In this document: piece by piece, positions 34,701 to 45,514 of the stretch | Numbering within the stretch: position 1 is the first letter of the stretch | Layout of the letters: each line of letters opens with the position of its first letter | DNA from: Lumbricus terrestris | Taxonomy: Eukaryota > Annelida > Clitellata > Crassiclitellata > Lumbricidae | NCBI GenBank assembly: GCA_949752735.1 | Contig: OX457046.1 | Coordinates: 34,357,555-34,421,554, forward strand | Reading direction: 5' to 3' | Length of the DNA: 64,000 bases | The notes under the pieces: generated by a model | Database searches by the model: none | The model's input: the letters and a program-made list of their open reading frames with translations, nothing else | What the model was told of the DNA's origin: nothing | Program-made: the position numbers and the translations under genes

Positions 34701-37700
34701 GTAGGGTGCTTGAAGGGGCGCTATAACAAGTGCAGATACATACAAACAAAATTCACTTCGGTTTCAGTTGAAGACAACTGAAGTGACTCACAGAGTCGTT
34801 ACTATCATGTGCGATGTCGATCCAAGTCTCAGCAGCATTAAGCCAAAGCAGGCCGACTGTCCGCTTAGTACTGAAATAAGAATTTTTCAATATTATATTC
34901 TGAGCAAAAAGTCAAACTTCCCTGAGAAAAATAAACTGATGATGCAAATACTTACAAATCTCTTCAGATATGTTACAAAGGTGACAAATTTTTCATTGCC
35001 CGAAAAAATGTCATCGTTAAAAAAATGAATATGCATAAAAACTAGTAAAAAAAATCGTGAAACAAATTTATACAAAATGCCAAAGACGAACTGCCTACAA
35101 AAGGTTATCCATCAAAGAAAAGCACCACAACATGTCAGAAATCTGAAAACGTTCATAAATGAAACACACATTTTTCACTAACTAGATACGCTACATTCAT
35201 GATTTAAGTCAGGTAACTGATCTTCCTTGTGTTTAGCTGAATGCCTCAACAGAAGCAATGTTAATTTAAAAAATAAATAAAACAATAACGAATTCAAATA
35301 AAGGCGAATGAATGCACCTACTTGTGAGCGATCATTAGAGGAACCGATCCATAGAGAGCCATTGGATTATAAAGTTCATACTGAAAAACATCCAAGTTGT
35401 ACAGACGGTACGGATCGGTCTCCCTATCACAAATCCAAACAAACAGATCTTACAGGACGTTTAGCTTACGAGCGAACAAAATTGATAAATTATGTATGCA
35501 TGAGCACTTGTCATAGTGCCCCTTCAAGATTTATACTCAGAGGCGCTCCCAACTACATCGCAGACATTGAATCGGAGTTTGATTACATTATGATGCCTTC
35601 CATGGCTGTTGACAGTTAAATTCTAATCCTGTAATAACTTGTGATCATCCATTCATACCATGAATTGTAATCATACTGCATTGTGTCAATTTGAAATTAA
35701 ACGAAACTACTATGAAATATTATTATTGCTGTTGAGAAAAGACTGCAAACAGGTAAAATGTCGCAAAATTTAGAGAAAATGTTAAAAATTAGTTAGAGAA
35801 ATAATGTGGAGTATTATATCAATTAAATCAAATAGAATTGGTGATACGAATGGTGTATATTGTCATCAAAAACTGGCAGAGAGGATTAGTGGCATGAAAT
35901 TTTTTAGAGAAAAGGCTACAAAAATTAATTTATCCTGCTCTGCAGTGACCAATGATTGATACATTAATAATGCAATATGCTAATTGCCAACAAATTGGAA
36001 TAAATCTGAATATATAATAAAACAGACTTTGTTGACTTCAGGACCATTGTGTCAGCGTGTTCTGGGATGCCATAGACATGCTCAAATCCAGCAAACGTTA
36101 CATCTAAGCCAACAGAACTGGGACCTGAAACAAGTTATCACAACTATTTACCATCAGAATTTTAACAATACTTCAAATCGAGGCAAAAGCTATTAGAGTA
36201 CAGTTTTCAACATGAATTACAAAATCATGTTGATAGCTATAAAAGTATAGCATTTCACGTGAATTACAAAATCATGCTAAAAGCTATAAAAGTATAGCAT
36301 TTAATGTGAATTACAAAATCATGTTAAAAGCTATAAAAGTATAGCATTTAATGTGAATTACAAAATCATGTTAAAAGCTATAAAAGTATAGCATTTAACG
36401 TGAATTACAAAATCATGTTAAAAGCTATAAAAGTATAGCATTTAACGTGAATTACAAAATCATGTTGAAAGCTATAAAAGTATAGCATTTAACGTGAATT
36501 ACAAAATCATGTTGTAGCTATAAAAGTATAGCATTTAATGTGAATTACAAAATCATGTTGTAGCTATAAAAGTATAGCATTTAACGTGAATTACAAAATC
36601 ATGTTGAAAGCTATAAAAGTATAGCATTTAATGTGAATTACAAAATCATGTTAAAAGCTATAAAAGTATAGCATTTAACGTGAATTACAAAATCATGTTA
36701 AAAGCTATAAAAGTATAGCATTTAACGTGAATTACAAAATCATGTTGATGCTATAAAAGTATAGCATTTAACGTGAATTACAAAATCATGTTGAAAGCTA
36801 TAAAAGTATAGCATTTAATGTGAATTACAAAATCATGTTAAAAGCTATAAAAGTATAGCATTTAACGTGAATTACAAAATCATGTTGAAAGCTATAAAAG
36901 TATAGCATTTAGTGTGAATTACAAAATCATGTTAAAAGCTATAAAAGTATAGCATTTCACATGAATTACAAAATCATGTTGATGCTATAAAAGTATAGCA
37001 TTTAACGTGAATTACAAAATCATGTTGATAGCTATTAAAGTATAGCATTTAACGTGAATTACAAAATCATGTTGATGCTATAAAAGTATAGCATTTCACA
37101 TGAATTACAAAATCATGTTGAAAGCTATAAAAGTATAGCATTTAACGTGAATTACAAAATCATGTTAAAAGCTATAAAAGTATAGCATTTAATGTGAATT
37201 ACAAAATCATGTTGATAGCTATTAAAGTATAGCATTTCACATGAATTACAAAATCATGTTGATGCTATAAAAGTATAGCATTTAACGTGAATTACAAAAT
37301 CATGTTGTAGCTATAAAAGTATAGCATTTAACGTGAATTACAAAATCATGTTGAAAGCTATAAAAGTATAGCATTTCACGTGAATTACAAAATCATGTTG
37401 ATGCTATAAAAGTATAGCATTTAACGTGAATTACAAAATCATGTTGAAAGCTATAAAAGTATAGCATTTAACGTGAATTAAAAAATCCTGTTGATAGCTA
37501 TAAAAGTATAGCATTTCACGTGAATTACAAAATCATGTTGAAAGCTATAAAAGTATAGCATTTAACGTGAATTACAAAATCATGTTGAAAGCTATAAAAG
37601 TATAGCATTTCACGTGAATTACAAAATCATGTTAACAGCTATGCTGGTGGAATAACCAAAGTGCTATAATAAGGCACTAAGTCTACAGTTTGCAATAGAA

Positions 37701-40700
37701 TAAAAGGTGCTAGGTGTTAGATTAGAAGGTGTTATAATAACTTTGCCATACGCTCGTCATACCATTCGGCTTCGTGTCCTTGTGCGTCTTGAACATTTCT
37801 TCCCACATATCCGTTTCATCCTCCTTTTCCTAGAAAATCGAGAAATAGAAAATAAAACAGCAAAGTTGCTAGTCGACATCTTTCCAAATATTTCCTCAAT
37901 CTTGCAGTACTGTATGAACAATTCAAGTCTTCAGAACTTTTTTTACATCTTAACACTTCGATGCAGCACATTTAGAAATTTACTTATTTTCTTTTCTTTA
38001 TTACACCAATTTGATATCTATGTCTCTTCACGGCTGACTACTCAGGAGAGCTGCTGATCGAACAGTGATACATACCATTCAGTGTTACACAAACCTCAGC
38101 AATGAATCAGACCATAATGCTTCTCGAATTATTCATTAAACCTTTTTAAAATTGAGGCAACTCAGATGCTGCAAGACGAACATCAAAGAGAGTGAATGAT
38201 TTGCATGAGAAGTAAAACAAAAGACATGATTTGATTTGCATGAAAAGTAAAACAAAAGACATGATTTGATTTTCATGAGAAGCAAAACAAAAGACAGTTG
38301 CAAAATATAATAACAGCTGGATAAATATTGGACTTTCAAGTGACGGCACGACGCTTTTAGATTGTATGAACTGTGAAATTGAAATGGAATGGATCCATAA
38401 AAAATTGTTGAACACATGATAGTAGATTTGCTAAGAAGAAGAATTCACCGCACCCAGTTTATTTTTATGTTGTGACGTGACTGAGTACTTAAGAAATTGA
38501 AACCCGTTAGGTCACCAGAATGCAGCGAAGTCATACCACAAACATCTCTGGGCTTTTGATAAGTTTTTAAAGGTGCTATATAAATGTCCAGCTACACAGA
38601 TGTACACAAACGCACACACCATTCACAAATACCTTTGTTGATGCTTCACCTGTCGCATCATCATCAGTTTGGGATGAACGAAACGGAGACGTTACCCAAG
38701 AAACAATTGAATTGAGTACGCCACTACAAAAGAGAAACAATTGAATTGAACACTCCACTAAAACAGAGAAACAGCAGAACAGGGACGTTTAAAACTATAA
38801 ACATTTAAGATGATTTGTCAAATTGTCAGTAACATTACTGGAGAAAATGCAAAAATCATATCGATAACAAAAACATCTAAGCTTGCAAAGCACAGTGGTG
38901 CAGTGGTGGATTTGGTACCTTGGAGCCGGAGGGTTCCAGATTCGAATCCACCCAAGCCACCGCATAGAACCTTGAGCAAGTCTTTCACATGCAATTGTTC
39001 ATGCACTAAGGCATGAAACTCCGGTGCAGTGCCCGCACTGTAGTCTGGAGTGCCTCTGAGTAGAGAGCTTGAAGGGGTACTATAGCAAATGCGAGAAAAA
39101 AATAAATAAATTGCAGGAGGAACTCACTTACCCCTGTCTGGGATAAAGACGCTCAAACTTCATCAATCCCAGACTGTTGACGCTGAAAATGCGTCTCTGC
39201 TCCGAGATCAGATCAACTGAGAAAGGCAAGAACGTTACCACGGCAACCGTATCAGGCTCCATGGCAATAATCAATTTATTCTCGTCACGGTGCCTTACTT
39301 GAATGCTGAGCAAAGAAATAAAACAAGTGTTCGAGTGAGGAGATGAAGGCAGATGATTTGTAAACAACAGGAATCGCATCCATCATTTAGCGAAAGCATG
39401 TTGTGCTGTTTGTGTGGCAAAAGTCGAAAATAGAAATGTTCAGACACTTTGGTGACAAGGCATTTGAAGTGGTTCAAGAGGTGCTTCGGAAGATGATTAA
39501 CCACAGAAAAGTCCCAGAAGATGCCAATTAAATAGACAAGACCAAGCAACAATGAACCGGATTCATGGACAATTGGACATATCTAAATATCACAGCAGCT
39601 CCCCCTATTTTATCGAAGAACGAAGCACAGATTAAAATAAGGTCTCAGTTTCCCAAAAGGTACATTTGGAAACCCAAATATAATTCTAAAAGTAGAGAAA
39701 AAAGGCTGATGCATTACATTACCATATATGAACAAAAGCCACCAAAAACTATAAACTGTATAGGGCTAGCGTGCCTTCTCATGCGTTGGACCTTCATACA
39801 GGAAGTCTTCCACAACAATTCGTGAGACCGCATGTATCTCATGAAACGCTCTCAAAGTCACTTAAGTCGCACAATTTGCTTAGAACTGTCGAGTAGCTAC
39901 GTCAAGGTTATTGTAAGGCGCTACATAAATGTCCATATATACACATACATATATCCATATATCTAGACATACATATATCCATATATATATATCCCAATAT
40001 TTACATACATATATCCATATATATATATATATATACATATATATAAATATACATACAATTATACATACAAAGTATTTAATTTATTCCTCCATTCGCCTCA
40101 AACATTTTTATAACGCCCGTTCAAGATACCCACTCAGAAGTGCTCCAAAGATGAAAGCTACACACATGCCCTAGAGAGAATTTCTAAGTATAGGGTTGAG
40201 ATAGAAACCTATCATAAGCAAAATAGGACATTCCCAGCTCAGTAGTTAGATCATAGGAGACTCACATAAAACACGAAGATCAATGTCAAAATTACTTTAC
40301 GCGTACCTCTGCTGTTTTGGTTCCTTCACGAGAGCGTCACCAACTGGAATCTCGTAACGTGGCTTTACAGGATTCAACTCGTTGACCTTTAACCTCACAG
40401 TATTGCCAACGAGACTGTACAGTTCAACAACGAGCGGTGCCACCGTTCCTGACTGGCTCACGTGGAATCTAACAAACGTTGGCTGTACGTTTATGGTGTC
40501 ACGCAAAACTTTGAAAGCGACTAAGCCGCCCGAGTCCCATCTGCGCTGACGTCTGAAACAAAATGACAGCAAATCAATCAATCAATCAGTCAATCAATTG
40601 GAATTTATATAGCGCCCCTTCAAGATGACTACTCAGTGGCGCTCAAATTGCAATGTTGTAATCGTTCAAATAAAGGATAACCACTGGGCATTTAAGTAAT

Positions 40701-41881
40701 CATCAGAAATGCCAAGCAGATTTTCATTGAATGCTTTACACAACATTCGTAGTTTTATAGCACACCTTCAAGAAACCTGCTCAGGAGCACTCCCAGCACA
40801 ACCATGGCTAGAGAAAAATGATTTGGGAGATTGAGAGATTTATGAAAGAAAGTTTGATTGGCCAGATGCAATTAACGCAGCTTTGAAGCGACGTCATTCC
40901 AGATGGATGACCCTACATTCAAGCTAAGAAGTCAAGACTTTTTACGTGTAGGACCAGCAGAATTACAAAAATGTGCAGCACTGCAAGAATGCTTGAGAGG
41001 GTAAAATGCGATCAAGTCAATGAAACCTGAAGTTTTCTAGACAAGTCCATGCAAGCCATCATATCTAAATTTTGCCAACTCACAGTTTAACAACGTGCTC
41101 TATGCTGTATGCATCTAGCAAGACGTCTGAGGAAGCACTGTAAGCCATAATTATACCGAACGGCATGTTTACGTCCATTCTTGGACATTTCTCTTTCTAT
41201 TATTTCAGTACCATGCAACCATGAAGAATAAAAGGGAGGGAGGGAGGGAGGGAGGGAGGGAGGGAGGGAGGGAGGGAGGGAGGGAGGGAGGGAGGGAGGG
41301 AGGGAGGGAGGGAGGGAGGGAGGGAGGGAGGGAGAACCAAAAGCCAAATGTTAGAAACTTTAATTTCCTTAGCCTCAGCTCATGAGAGTGGATGTCATCT
41401 GCTAACTGACTGCCTACATTTTTGTAAATGCAACAGAAACATAAAAGTCTTACAAAGGAAACCAAATCTGGCTACTCTCATCTAATTAGGTTTTTTAGGA
41501 CTTTCTAACAAGTATGCTATAGATTTATCACCGTAGTGAGCGCCCTCATACGTGTTCACAACTATTGCCATAATTGTATTGACCTAATCAGTTTCATAAT
41601 ACTACTGCAACTGTGCAACAACATACTTCAAATGGCTAGTTTTAAGCCACTTCGATGCAATAACAAAGATCAGCAAGAGCTATAGTCTGTGGCTAGTCCT
41701 GTCGTTGTCCAGATAACATGCATAATCCCAGACTACACACACTGACTTACCTGCAAAAGCTACTCTTCTGACAGGTCTTGAAATTATTACGATCCACAGC
41801 AATCAATGGTGTGACAAGCAATGACAAAAGTAGAAACGATAATATCCATCTATAGGAGGCCATCGGTAAGTTCTTCATCAT
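22870..41881 (-). CDS. GANAB: Neutral alpha-glucosidase AB, glucosidase II alpha subunit (GANAB)
   Basis: A GH31 enzyme of the ER lumen that trims the two inner alpha-1,3-glucoses from N-glycans, controlling calnexin/calreticulin binding. Twenty exons in transcript order: 41751-41881, 40307-40552, 39132-39293, 38633-38723, 37763-37829, 36037-36124, 35322-35423, 34792-34870, 33821-33994, 33226-33287, 32318-32395, 31456-31658, 30518-30741, 29787-29883, 29017-29177, 27581-27907, 27018-27092, 25971-26084, 23990-24102, 22870-23083. Phases close to 935 codons (human about 944). Residues 1-28 form a signal peptide, then VDRNNFKTC as in human. The GH31 nucleophile is the Asp of WNDMNEP (about residue 532) and the acid/base Asp is in WTGDN (about 608). 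GADVGGFF and [17 protein letters not shown] are also present. The C-terminus [15 protein letters not shown] matches the family end. The exon 15 donor is GC and the exon 6 donor (GTCAAC) is weak. Introns are full of repeats. Confidence 0.96.
24224..24409. mobile_element. hAT-like MITE, CAGGGCTGTTTTTAA family
   Basis: The ends TAGGGCTTTTTTTAA and TTAAAAACAGCCCTG are inverted copies, and both flanks carry the perfect 8-bp duplication CATCGTAT. It is 186 bp long and lies in GANAB intron 18. A second copy in opposite orientation is at 63711-63915; both contain GTGCAGTTCTAAA-type internal sequence. Confidence 0.88.
24590..24800 (+). mobile_element. LINE 3'-end remnant
   Basis: The plus-strand translation includes [13 protein letters not shown], the conserved block near the end of CR1/L2-type ORF2, followed by [15 protein letters not shown] and GGGAGCGCCTCTGATAA. 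It is interrupted and has no catalytic domain. It lies in GANAB intron 18. Confidence 0.7.
25541..25860. repeat. Tandem duplication of about 171 bp
   Basis: Two adjacent copies share ATATGAGCATTTAA, GTTTTTCTCAAAAACCTTA and GTTCAGCACGTCAAATTCTA, with only scattered differences. Copy 1 starts near 25542 and copy 2 near 25713. It lies in GANAB intron 18 and has no coding potential. Confidence 0.9.
26338..26830. repeat. 27-bp minisatellite, about 18 units
   Basis: The unit contains GAGTTGAAAGTAAC followed by TGAATTTAAAACT. Variation is almost confined to a TAACTG/TAATCG/TAACCG site. Because 27 is divisible by three and the unit lacks stops in several frames, long open frames appear on both strands; these are artefacts. 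It lies in GANAB intron 17. Confidence 0.97.
27190..27228. repeat. (TA)n microsatellite
   Basis: An uninterrupted TA dinucleotide run in GANAB intron 16, just upstream of a SINE tail. Confidence 0.97.
27236..27448 (-). mobile_element. tRNA-derived SINE, family 1
   Basis: The minus strand shows GGGGTGCGGTGGTGTAGAGG (box A-like) and a degenerate B box GGTTTGAATCC. A body with CGGCGTGAAACTCTGATTC and a tail AATCTTCAAATGGCTCTATAA follow. It lies in GANAB intron 16. Confidence 0.85.
27958..28140 (-). mobile_element. LINE 3'-end remnant with tail
   Basis: The minus-strand translation reads [19 protein letters not shown] and then [13 protein letters not shown], typical of the LINE ORF2 C-terminus. 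The 3' tail reads GGGAGCGCTTCTGAGAAG, then TTGAAGAGGCGCTATATAAA, ending in ATGAATGAATGAATAATAG. This tail is the one shared with SINE family 1. Confidence 0.8.
28395..28920. repeat. Degenerate 18-20-bp minisatellite
   Basis: A long run of units of the form AAAGGGAGCATAGGGTTCA, with GGGTTGAA/GGGTTAAA/GGGTTCAAA variants and some higher-order repeats (TTTCAAAGGGAAATTATGG blocks). It lies in GANAB intron 15, next to exon 15. Confidence 0.9.
29200..29432. mobile_element. mariner-like MITE
   Basis: The ends CAGGGTGGTCCAGCATAAAT and ATTTATGCTGGACCACCCTG are perfect inverted copies. Similarity continues inward through the ACTTCGCCAA arm, about 50 bp in all. Both ends are flanked by TA. A TA target and CAGGGTG ends suit Tc1/mariner elements. 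It is 233 bp and lies in GANAB intron 14. Confidence 0.88.
29905..30485. repeat. 27-bp minisatellite filling GANAB intron 13
   Basis: About 20 units of ATGCTCAATTGCAATGG plus CTCTATAGAA occupy nearly the whole 634-bp intron between exons 13 and 14. The unit resembles the 3' tail of local retroposons (GCTATATAAATGCCCAGTTACA). An inverted single unit occurs at about 29455-29490 in the next intron. Confidence 0.95.
31210..31369. mobile_element. hAT-like MITE, CAGTGGCGTAGCC family (deleted copy)
   Basis: It starts CAGTGGCGTAGCCAGG and ends CCTACACCACTG. The flanking octamers TTATTAAT and ATATTAAT match at seven of eight positions. At 160 bp it lacks internal sequence present in the 254-bp copy. 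It lies in GANAB intron 12. Confidence 0.85.
31746..31774. repeat. (GT)n microsatellite
   Basis: A short GT run in GANAB intron 11, beside a fragment resembling the CAGGGC MITE family (CAGGGCATTTTAAAATAAAT at about 31791). Confidence 0.9.
32524..32610 (-). mobile_element. LINE-type tail remnant
   Basis: On the minus strand the tail is GGCTCTTCTGAGCAGG, then TTGCGGGGTGCTATATAAAT with a following AAATGAATGAATGAACGA run. It lies in GANAB intron 10. Confidence 0.65.
32988..33240. repeat. 38-bp array duplicating the GANAB exon 10 donor
   Basis: Seven occurrences of GGTTACC are spaced 38 bp apart. The one at about 33220-33226 is the real exon 10 splice donor read on the minus strand (GATGTTGCTAG, then GTAACC). 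The other six lie downstream in the intron, each keeping GATGTTGC plus GTAACC; several read CCAG/GTAACC. The rest of the unit includes TATTAATATTCATAAG. Confidence 0.93.
34527..34750 (+). mobile_element. tRNA-derived SINE, family 1 (best copy)
   Basis: The head is GGGGCGCGGTGGTGTAGTGG (box A-like), with a B box GGTTCGAATCC about 35 bp on. The body contains CGGCGTGAAACTCCGATGCA and the tail is CGGGAGCGCCTCTGAGTAGG, then GCTTGAAGGGGCGCTATAAC. The tail matches local LINE ends, suggesting LINE-driven mobilisation. It lies in GANAB intron 8. Confidence 0.92.
35516..35583 (-). mobile_element. SINE family 1, 3' fragment
   Basis: Only the body and tail are present, seen on the plus strand as GCCCCTTCAAGATTTATACT and CAGAGGCGCTCCC. 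It sits just upstream (in transcript order) of GANAB exon 7. Confidence 0.7.
36206..37632. repeat. 45-47-bp satellite with hairpin, about 31 units
   Basis: The unit holds GAATTACAAAATCATGTT followed by a spacer and GCTATAAAAGTATAGC, a perfect 6-bp stem with a 4-base loop. Length differs by one or two bases at the GTTGAAAGC/GTTGATGC/GTTGTAGC junction. The array makes up about 87% of GANAB intron 5. Confidence 0.97.
38886..39112 (+). mobile_element. tRNA-derived SINE, family 1 (diverged)
   Basis: Box A-like CAGTGGTGCAGTGG, B box AGATTCGAATCC, body GGCATGAAACTCCGGTGCAG and tail CTGAGTAGAGAGCTTGAAGG then GGTACTATAGC with an A-rich end. It lies in GANAB intron 3. Confidence 0.85.
39935..40070. 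repeat. ACATATATCCATATAT-rich simple repeat
   Basis: Imperfect TA/CA-rich repeats in GANAB intron 2, following a retroposon tail (GGCGCTACATAAATGTCC). Confidence 0.85.
40590..40990 (-). mobile_element. Two retroposon 3' ends, including a LINE remnant
   Basis: At 40600-40650 a SINE/LINE tail is seen on the plus strand as TATATAGCGCCCCTTCAAGA. At about 40755-40990 a second tail (TTATAGCACACCTTCAAG) precedes decayed LINE C-terminal sequence on the minus strand. Both lie in GANAB intron 1. Confidence 0.6.
41233..41333. repeat. (GGGA)n microsatellite
   Basis: About 25 tetranucleotide units in GANAB intron 1. The transcribed strand is polypyrimidine (TCCC)n, which can form unusual DNA structures. 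Confidence 0.98.
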
Positions 41882-43577
41882 GACCAAACGCTCCCCTTAC
41901 ACACGACCTACAAAGGAACAAAGGCACATATATTCTAAATTCATGTGCACTAAAATAAATCATCGAAATTGGTAAAATAGAGTGCTGCGGCCTTAGTTTC
42001 AAATGTTAAATTTGCTCGTATTTAAAGCATATTTTCCGGCATTTATACTTTTATCCAACAATATGGCTACAACGTTAGAAGACAGAAGAACTTAATAATA
42101 ATGGGGGGGTCTGTAGCTCAGTGGAGAGAGCGTTGGTCGATAAACTGAGAGTCATTATCGCGACCCGGGTTCAAGCCTCGCTCAGGGCAAAAATTTATTT
42201 GAATTTTCTGTTAGCTGCCAGTGGCGCTTTCTGTTGTGTTGTTTGCCTCGGGTCTGTTGAAAACAAGATCGCCCCTCCCACTCCTGGCTTCGCCGAATCA
42301 GGAGCGTTCCAGCACTTAGGCCATTAGTGTTAAGTTACTGAGCCTGTTGTAGCCGACCTGCGTGTCGTGCGAAGCTTGCCGTATTTGGTATAACTTGTAC
42401 CTGTAATCATTCTGCGGTCTGTCAGATTGAATGCCAATAAACGAATATTATTATTAAAAACTTTTATTAACCTGACCGTTTTACTTGGATCTTGCGTTGA
42501 TTTCTTACTTACTGAGTGCATTGTATCATGGGATGCAGCTGATAGGTTGCAGCGCTCTATTTTAGCTAAGTCGTTGGCAACCATATTGTTCTGTATACAG
42601 GCACAGTCTTCTGGATTACCTGTTCATCTGTAAGGGCTTGCTTAATCACTGTAGCTGAGAGCGGAATAGATGCATCCCCAATATTCCATATATAGGGCGA
42701 TTTCAACTGACAATGTTAAAATGTAAGCCTAACCCAATAGAATTCCACACACTGAAACTCTTTAAAATGTCCACTCTGAAGCATTCTTGGTTTAATTTAG
42801 CACATGTGGAAACTATTCTATTACCTTGTAAACAGATTTGCATCTTTTGCATATTGTACTGGAAAGAAGCGAATATTGACTAATAATTTGATTGATAGAT
42901 TGCTTGATTGATAGACTGGTTAATTGATTGATTATTCAACCGCATCCCATTACCAGTCACTTTAATTATACTGGATTCGCATCTGCTCGTGGGCCAACTC
43001 CTGAAAAGCAACGACCAATCATAATACAGAATCTGCCACACTAGCAAACAGCCCCTTGGCCAAATCAACAGCCAAAATGAAAACACGCGGACAGTAAAAA
43101 CAAGAAACTGCTCGACCTCTTAGCTGCTGCTTGGTCTTCTCTCTTTTGTCCGCCTGGCAACTGAAATCGGATCTTCACTAGACATCTGTCTGTGACCAAC
43201 CCGCTGCTGGCTTGCAATTAGCTGTTGAGCAGCGCTATGTAAATATTATTTGGAGTTTAAAGTACGATTACGAACGAAACAACAGTTCAAAGTTCTAGTT
43301 GTTGACGACGTCCTATACAAAATCCCATTCAATGCATAATAAAAACAAATTTACTTCTGCTTTCTGCAAACACTAGACAAAATACTTACTTGTGACCTAC
43401 CTTTAAAAACGTGAAAAATAGGTGATTGAAAACCTTAATATCGCTCAACGACGCTCATGCCAAGGTAACGACTTGGCAACTCAGAGCAAATACATTGGCG
43501 GTCCCTGAACGGAGCTCTAGCAAAAAGTTGATGACTTTTTTAGTCATCACCCTTGTTCGAATCCAAGATCTCTTCTT
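41882..43577. other. GANAB upstream region
   Basis: The GANAB promoter should lie near 41890-42100; no motif is distinctive. The region includes SINE family 2 (42103-42456). The rest to 43577 has no recognised gene. Confidence 0.5.
42103..42456 (+). mobile_element. tRNA-derived SINE, family 2
   Basis: The head has box A GTAGCTCAGTGGAGAGAGCG and box B GGGTTCAAGCC. A body of about 230 bp follows, containing GATCGCCCCTCCCACTCC and GTGTCGTGCGAAGCTTGCCG, ending in CCAATAAACGAATATTATTA. A second copy, in reverse orientation, is at 57487-57848. The body has no similarity to SINE family 1. Confidence 0.9.
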
Positions 43578-43827
43578 CAGTGGCAGCGCTAGGGGGGCTC
43601 AGCCCCCCTACAAGAGGCTCAGCCCCCCCCCCCTAAAAAAGGGCCGTCCAAAAATTTTACAATCCACGATTTTGGGCTGACGCCTAAAAAAATGGTCGTT
43701 ATAAATTTTGGCGGCGAAAATGGAAAAAAAAGTCGTCAGAAATTTTGGCGGCGAAAATGGAAAATTTTCATGAAATTTCGGTCGAGGCTTCAGCCCCCCC
43801 AAAACTGAAATCCTGGCGCCGCCACTG
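43578..43827. mobile_element. hAT-like MITE, CAGTGGCRGCGC family
   Basis: The ends CAGTGGCAGCGCTAGG and CCTGGCGCCGCCACTG are inverted, with a perfect 8-bp duplication CTCTTCTT on both sides. It is 250 bp, with internal GGGCTCAGCCCCCC foldbacks and a repeated AATTTTGGCGGCGAAAATGG motif. Confidence 0.92.
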
Positions 43828-45305
43828 CTCTTCTTCTGTCTTCTAACGTTGTAACCATATTAACCTCACAGTGTGTTTCGTAAAGTCGTGTGTGCTGTGT
43901 GCATGTCCTAAGACTACCTAACGATGGGGGGGGTGCCAGATGGGGCGTCCCCCCACCACATCCTCGTCCCTCATTCCCCCTAAGTCTCCGCCCATGACAG
44001 TGTACGATTATGCAGTTGAAACAATTCACAAGAACGCTGATCACAGAATACGCAAATCTTAACTATACTAGCTGAACAGACAGATAGCAATACGTGGCGC
44101 TAATAGCAGCCTACAAAGCAGAGCCCTGCGCCGGCCGCGCCGCGCCGTCGCCGCCGACATTTCTTTAGCGCCGCCGCCGCCGATTTTTGTTGGTCGGCGC
44201 GCCGACGCCGCCGCCGCCGACAATTTGTCGGCGCGCCGCTGATGCCACCCTGATTTATTTTTTCTTTTTGTAGTATTTTTCATGTTTTGAATGATTTCGC
44301 CATAAAATTGGCGGTCAGTGCGAAATAGGCATATTTTTCAAATTTTCTACTCGGTGTGTTTTGACAAGAGAAAATTGAAGCGGCCTATAATAACTTCGCT
44401 ACACGGTATTATCATTATCGACTGGGTGGCTGTTTTGTTTACACTTGTGTGCTAAGACATCTTACGGGCATAACTTCGCCTGTCAACGCAGATAACTCAG
44501 ATATATTGGGAGATAATTTGCATAGTCGTCGCTCGGATATAGTTTCTGAGACACGATGAGCATCGCAAATGATGCGTTGCACCTCGATAAAACGACACGA
44601 GAATGGGTGTGTTGAGTCAGAGAGAGACGAGGTTTCCTCCCACCGCCACCCCCAAATGTCGGTCTGTGTGTGTCTTACGTCCTTGCACTTAGTACAGAAT
44701 GGAGGAAGGAAAAAGAGACGCAGGGACTTTCTGCCAATAATATGAGTAATAATACAGGCAAGAGGGAGATAAAATAATGCAGGGCAATTAGACATGACAT
44801 ATATGCAGTGTAGTTTCTTGAGGTCCTTAAAAGACATTTGTTTGCGATTTTCCAATTAGGCCTATATTGTCGTTTCTCTACCTCTTCGAATACATTCAGA
44901 ATGAGGTATGTGGTGGGGAGACAGTTAAACAGATAAGCGAATGTGTTATGGGACTAGGCTTAATATGGTTATAATGGTTGGCTATATAAGTATATAACTT
45001 GAGACAGCAGATTAAGAGAATCAGACAGCCTGGGCTAAACCAGGTTTGCATATCGGGTAACGCATAGATTCCCTCCACTAATCTCTGTCTATCGCCAACT
45101 GCTCCGCCTCCTCACACCGGTACACCGCTCACACCATCCCCAGACTTCTCCGAACATCACAAGCCTCAGAATTAGGGTGACACCAGTTCTCTCAACAGCC
45201 TATTAACTCCCCACGCACAATCGGCTTTCATGCATGGCGACAGGGCTGAAATATATCAAATCGTCGTCCGTAGACAAATCAAGCTGGGCCGCTGCTAGGG
45301 CATAA

Positions 45306-45514
<209 letters not shown>

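Noticed and set aside
36206..37632. Regular repeats resembling a CRISPR array
   Set aside because: Units are contiguous and nearly identical, with no unique spacers, and the context is an animal intron.
42103..42190. Possible tRNA gene at the head of SINE family 2
   Set aside because: It is tRNA-like, but an identical-type head with the same body occurs at 57487-57848, so it belongs to a SINE.
44439..44855. 138-codon minus-strand frame within the 3.0-kb element, considered as a transposase or captured gene
   Set aside because: There is no zinc finger, catalytic or dimerisation motif of hAT transposases and no other recognisable family. It is too short to be convincing.
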